Below are positions 41,114-43,148 of a stretch of 43,148 nt of DNA, piece after piece. Source of the stretch: a virus. The first letter of the stretch is position 1. Every line of letters begins with the position of its first letter. The stretch is taken from the IMG/VR virus record IMGVR_UViG_3300035698_033352, positions 1 to 43,148 of that record; one strand, 5' to 3'. Below the pieces are notes generated by a model. It was given only the letters and a program-made list of their open reading frames with translations. It did no database searches and was not told the origin of the DNA. Made by a program: the position numbers and the translations under genes.

Positions 41114-41788
41114 TTAGGAAACGCACACGAGTGGGTGGATGACCTCGTTCAAGTTAGCCCTCTTATAACGTTCCATAATCTCACGCATGTTTAGCTCGGT
41201 TGTACTTAATACATGAGCATGAAAAGAATCATTGTTGTCTTTTGAGCCAAAAGTGTTGGTTGGAATTCGGTACATCCTCTCACCATCAAGTATGCCTATG
41301 TAATGGGCGATGCTATAGAGGGCGCTTTTATTAGTGTTTTCTGTTTCTGCACCACGGCCGCTTGTTATGGTTGTAACCCTTGTAATCTCGATGTAGTCAT
41401 CAATTACCAGGAGACTCCTTTTCATTCCCTTGCGAAATTCAAAAAGTGACTCGATGGCTTCGGTAGGTGGATTTTCGAGGCTCAGGGCACATTCTACCTC
41501 GTTATCGAAAATAGGCATGGCTGTAACCTTAAGGCCTCCTGAAGCCCAACCAAATGGGTCGTCGACCTTTACCCCTTCCAGGCTACCTAGGAGTGCTCCT
41601 GGCTTTACCATCGGGTTATTTGACTTAACTCTAATGCGCTCAATTTTATCGGCCCGAGCATTGATAATTGAGTCCTTGTTCCTGGATACTTCGCCGAATT
41701 TTTTACCACAAACATCCAGTTCCCGCTCTATCTCTATTTGTAGGTCTGCTTCCGCAAGCTCCTTTAATTTTTCTTCTAGAAAATCCAT
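41114..41788 (-). CDS. Unidentified protein upstream of the small-protein run
   Basis: A 224-residue protein. ATG 41788 follows AGAGGTG at the right spacing and is preferred over an in-frame GTG at 41794. The N-terminus is helical and charged (DFLEEKLKELAEADLQIEIE). The middle has beta-like segments (KRSLLVIDDYIEITRVTTIT) and the end is helical (TTELNMREIMERYKRANLNE). No motif recognised. The gene starts about 100 bases from the divergent GSII gene, so the gap probably contains promoters for both. Confidence 0.75.
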   Translation of the reverse strand: MDFLEEKLKELAEADLQIEIERELDVCGKKFGEVSRNKDSIINARADKIERIRVKSNNPMVKPGALLGSLEGVKVDDPFGWASGGLKVTAMPIFDNEVECALSLENPPTEAIESLFEFRKGMKRSLLVIDDYIEITRVTTITSGRGAETENTNKSALYSIAHYIGILDGERMYRIPTNTFGSKDNNDSFHAHVLSTTELNMREIMERYKRANLNEVIHPLVCVS

Positions 41789-41894
41789 TTTCACCTCTAG
41801 GTGGTAGTATGGAAGTGGCTTAGTCCTATTGTTAACTCCTTAGGCAATAATAACTCTAAATCCTATCCTGGAAAGAAGAAAAGAGGCTCTGTAC

Positions 41895-42911
41895 ATGTTG
41901 ATCAAAGTAGAATACGTCTGGCTAGACGGGACAGTTCCAAATCCGCAACTCCGAAGTAAAACAAAAGTTATTATTGGTGAAGGTGAGAGTGGGACGTTTG
42001 GACTTGAAGATGTGCCGACGTGGTCTTTTGATGGGAGTTCCACAAATCAGGCCACAGGCGACAAGTCTGACTGTTTGTTAAAACCTATTCGCCTTGTTGC
42101 AGATAGAGGACGAGGTGGTGAAGGTAACGCCTGCATCGTTCTGTGTGAAGTTTGTAATGCCGACGGCACACCACACGAGACCAACCAAAGGGCTAAGTTT
42201 ACTGATGACAAAGAAGCCTGGTTCGGTTATGAACAAGAGTACACCTTCATGGTTCCAGGAACAGACCGTCCACTCGGATTTCCAGCCTCAGGCTTTCCAG
42301 AGCCTCAGGGGCCTTACTACTGTGCAGTTGGACACAAGAACGTCACAGGGCGTGAGATCGTTGAAGAACACCTAGACGTATGCCTGCACGCAGGTTTGAG
42401 TATGACTGGAGTCAATGCTGAGGTGATGCTTGGCCAATGGGAATACCAGGTATTCGGCAAGGGGGCAAAGGTAGCAGCAGACGACTGTTGGCTTGCCCGC
42501 TATTTCCTTTTCCGTGTTGCTGAAAAACACAATCTTGAGGTTTCCTTCCACCCGAAGCCCGTCCATGGAGATTGGAACGGCTCGGGGATGCATGCCAACT
42601 TCAGCACCAAGGCAATGCGTGAGGTTGGCGGTGAAAAACTATTCACAGGGATTTGTGAGAAGTTTGGTAAAACGCATGCTGAGCACATCGCTGTTTATGG
42701 GCATGATAATGATAAGCGTCTCACGGGGCTTCATGAGACACAACATATTAATTCCTTTTCATATGGGGTATCCGACAGGGGGGCTTCAATTCGCATACCA
42801 CTCGGGGTTGCAAAGAATGGTTGGAAAGGTTACCTGGAGGACCGCCGGCCCGCTTCGAACGCCGACCCTTATATGGTGGCTGCCAAGATTCTTGAAACAC
42901 TTAAGAAGTAA
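41895..42911 (+). CDS. glnII: Glutamine synthetase type II (GSII)
   Basis: A 338-residue enzyme that would make glutamine from glutamate, ammonia and ATP. The type II hallmarks are complete: WSFDGSSTNQA (43-53), WFGYEQEYTF (109-118, metal-binding Glu), NAEVMLGQWEYQ (174-185), HPKPVHGDWNGSGMHANFST (219-238), HIAVYGHDNDKRLTGLHET (264-282), SDRGASIRIP (293-302) and LEDRRPASNADPY (314-326). GSII is the form in eukaryotes and some bacteria such as rhizobia; it lacks the adenylylation loop of bacterial GSI. The length is near normal (about 350). An AGAGG precedes the ATG. It stands alone in its transcription unit. Confidence 0.95.
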   Translation: MLIKVEYVWLDGTVPNPQLRSKTKVIIGEGESGTFGLEDVPTWSFDGSSTNQATGDKSDCLLKPIRLVADRGRGGEGNACIVLCEVCNADGTPHETNQRAKFTDDKEAWFGYEQEYTFMVPGTDRPLGFPASGFPEPQGPYYCAVGHKNVTGREIVEEHLDVCLHAGLSMTGVNAEVMLGQWEYQVFGKGAKVAADDCWLARYFLFRVAEKHNLEVSFHPKPVHGDWNGSGMHANFSTKAMREVGGEKLFTGICEKFGKTHAEHIAVYGHDNDKRLTGLHETQHINSFSYGVSDRGASIRIPLGVAKNGWKGYLEDRRPASNADPYMVAAKILETLKK

Positions 42912-42936
42912 CGGACAGAAAAATTCTCTTACCTGT

Positions 42937-42964
42937 TTAACAACGAATTTACCCAGGGTATAAT
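42937..42964 (+). promoter_or_regulatory. Sigma70-like promoter for the last gene
   Basis: TTAACA (42937-42942), a 16-base spacer, then TATAAT (42959-42964), a match to the -35/-10 pair with one -35 mismatch. The gene starts 40 bases later. TATAATAT also resembles a T4-type late promoter (TATAAATA), so either class is possible. Confidence 0.5.
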
Positions 42965-43003
42965 ATTGTCAACTGTCCAACCAAACAACAAAAGAGGCAA
43001 TTG

Positions 43004-43148
43004 ATGAGTGAAGAACTAGAATATGAAGAAATGAGCCGTGCACGACGTGGCACCGCTCGGCGCCAGACAAACGAGGCAGTCTTGCCTCGTGGTGAATACA
43101 TGTACACACGTGATACCACAAGCGGTATTACCTCAGTCCGCTGCGGAC
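43004..43148 (+). CDS. N-terminal part of an unidentified protein (partial)
   Basis: An open frame from ATG 43004 to the right edge (48 codons). The start MSEELEYEEMSRARRGTARR is followed by LPRGEYMYTRDTTSGITSVR. AGAGG lies nine bases upstream. The phrase P-x-G-E-Y-x-Y-x-x-D-T-T-S-G recalls large phage proteins with vault-like repeats, but too little is visible to assign it. The preceding 92 bases hold the promoter described above. Confidence 0.65.
   Translation, partial: MSEELEYEEMSRARRGTARRQTNEAVLPRGEYMYTRDTTSGITSVRCG

Noticed and set aside
1-43148. tRNA genes, rRNA genes, CRISPR arrays and insertion sequences
   Set aside because: I looked for cloverleaf-like stretches, regularly spaced repeats and transposase motifs and found none that I could support by eye.

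Overview
The window reads as part of a large T4-like (contractile-tailed) phage genome, probably from seawater. The main evidence is a late sigma factor of the T4 gp55 type, baseplate wedge proteins of the gp6 and gp25 types, a likely small terminase, a free-standing HNH homing endonuclease and densely packed genes, many joined by ATGA stop/start overlaps. No rRNA, tRNA, CRISPR array or insertion sequence was seen. Two genes hint at an alphaproteobacterial host or gene exchange with one: a eukaryote/rhizobial-type glutamine synthetase (GSII) and a small DUF6356-like membrane protein. That host inference is weak.

Layout. (1) About 1-11040, plus strand: a sugar/glycan operon with an SDR epimerase, HAD phosphatase, nucleotidyltransferase, exostosin-like transferase, TylF-like methyltransferase, GDPD-like protein, a second methyltransferase, GDP-fucose synthase, GDP-mannose 4,6-dehydratase, a sugar O-methyltransferase and two large glycosyltransferases. 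Together they could make and attach (methylated) deoxysugars. (2) 11038-13290, plus: a membrane protein, the late sigma factor and an HNH endonuclease. (3) 13357-31321, minus: a ParB-like/ART-like fusion, then tail and baseplate genes, three of which carry LamG-like domains, and at the far end a second ART-like protein. (4) 31357-34206, plus: putative small terminase, a polynucleotide ligase-nucleotidyltransferase fusion and a small protein. (5) 34203-35933, minus: small proteins and a protein-kinase-like protein. (6) 35934-38626: a repeat-bearing divergent region, a membrane-anchored protein and an actin-like ATPase split by a 370-residue intein. (7) 38644-41788, minus: small acidic proteins. 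(8) 41895-end, plus: GSII and the start of another gene behind a sigma70-like promoter.

The most unusual pattern is shared by about nine otherwise unrelated proteins in regions 4, 5 and 7. Each begins with a short amphipathic, basic segment. In eight of them it ends in L/I-x-E within the first 25 residues or so of the preferred start. Four share a near-identical version (K-E-R-W-Q-K-L-A-G-I). This resembles the capsid-targeting sequence plus prohead-protease site of T4 internal proteins. If correct, the ligase-NTase fusion, the kinase-like protein and several small acidic proteins would be packaged in the head and injected with the DNA. The actin-like ATPase with its membrane-protein partner and upstream repeats, and the virus-borne GSII, are the other main points of interest. 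All functional calls come from reading the sequence; no database search was run.
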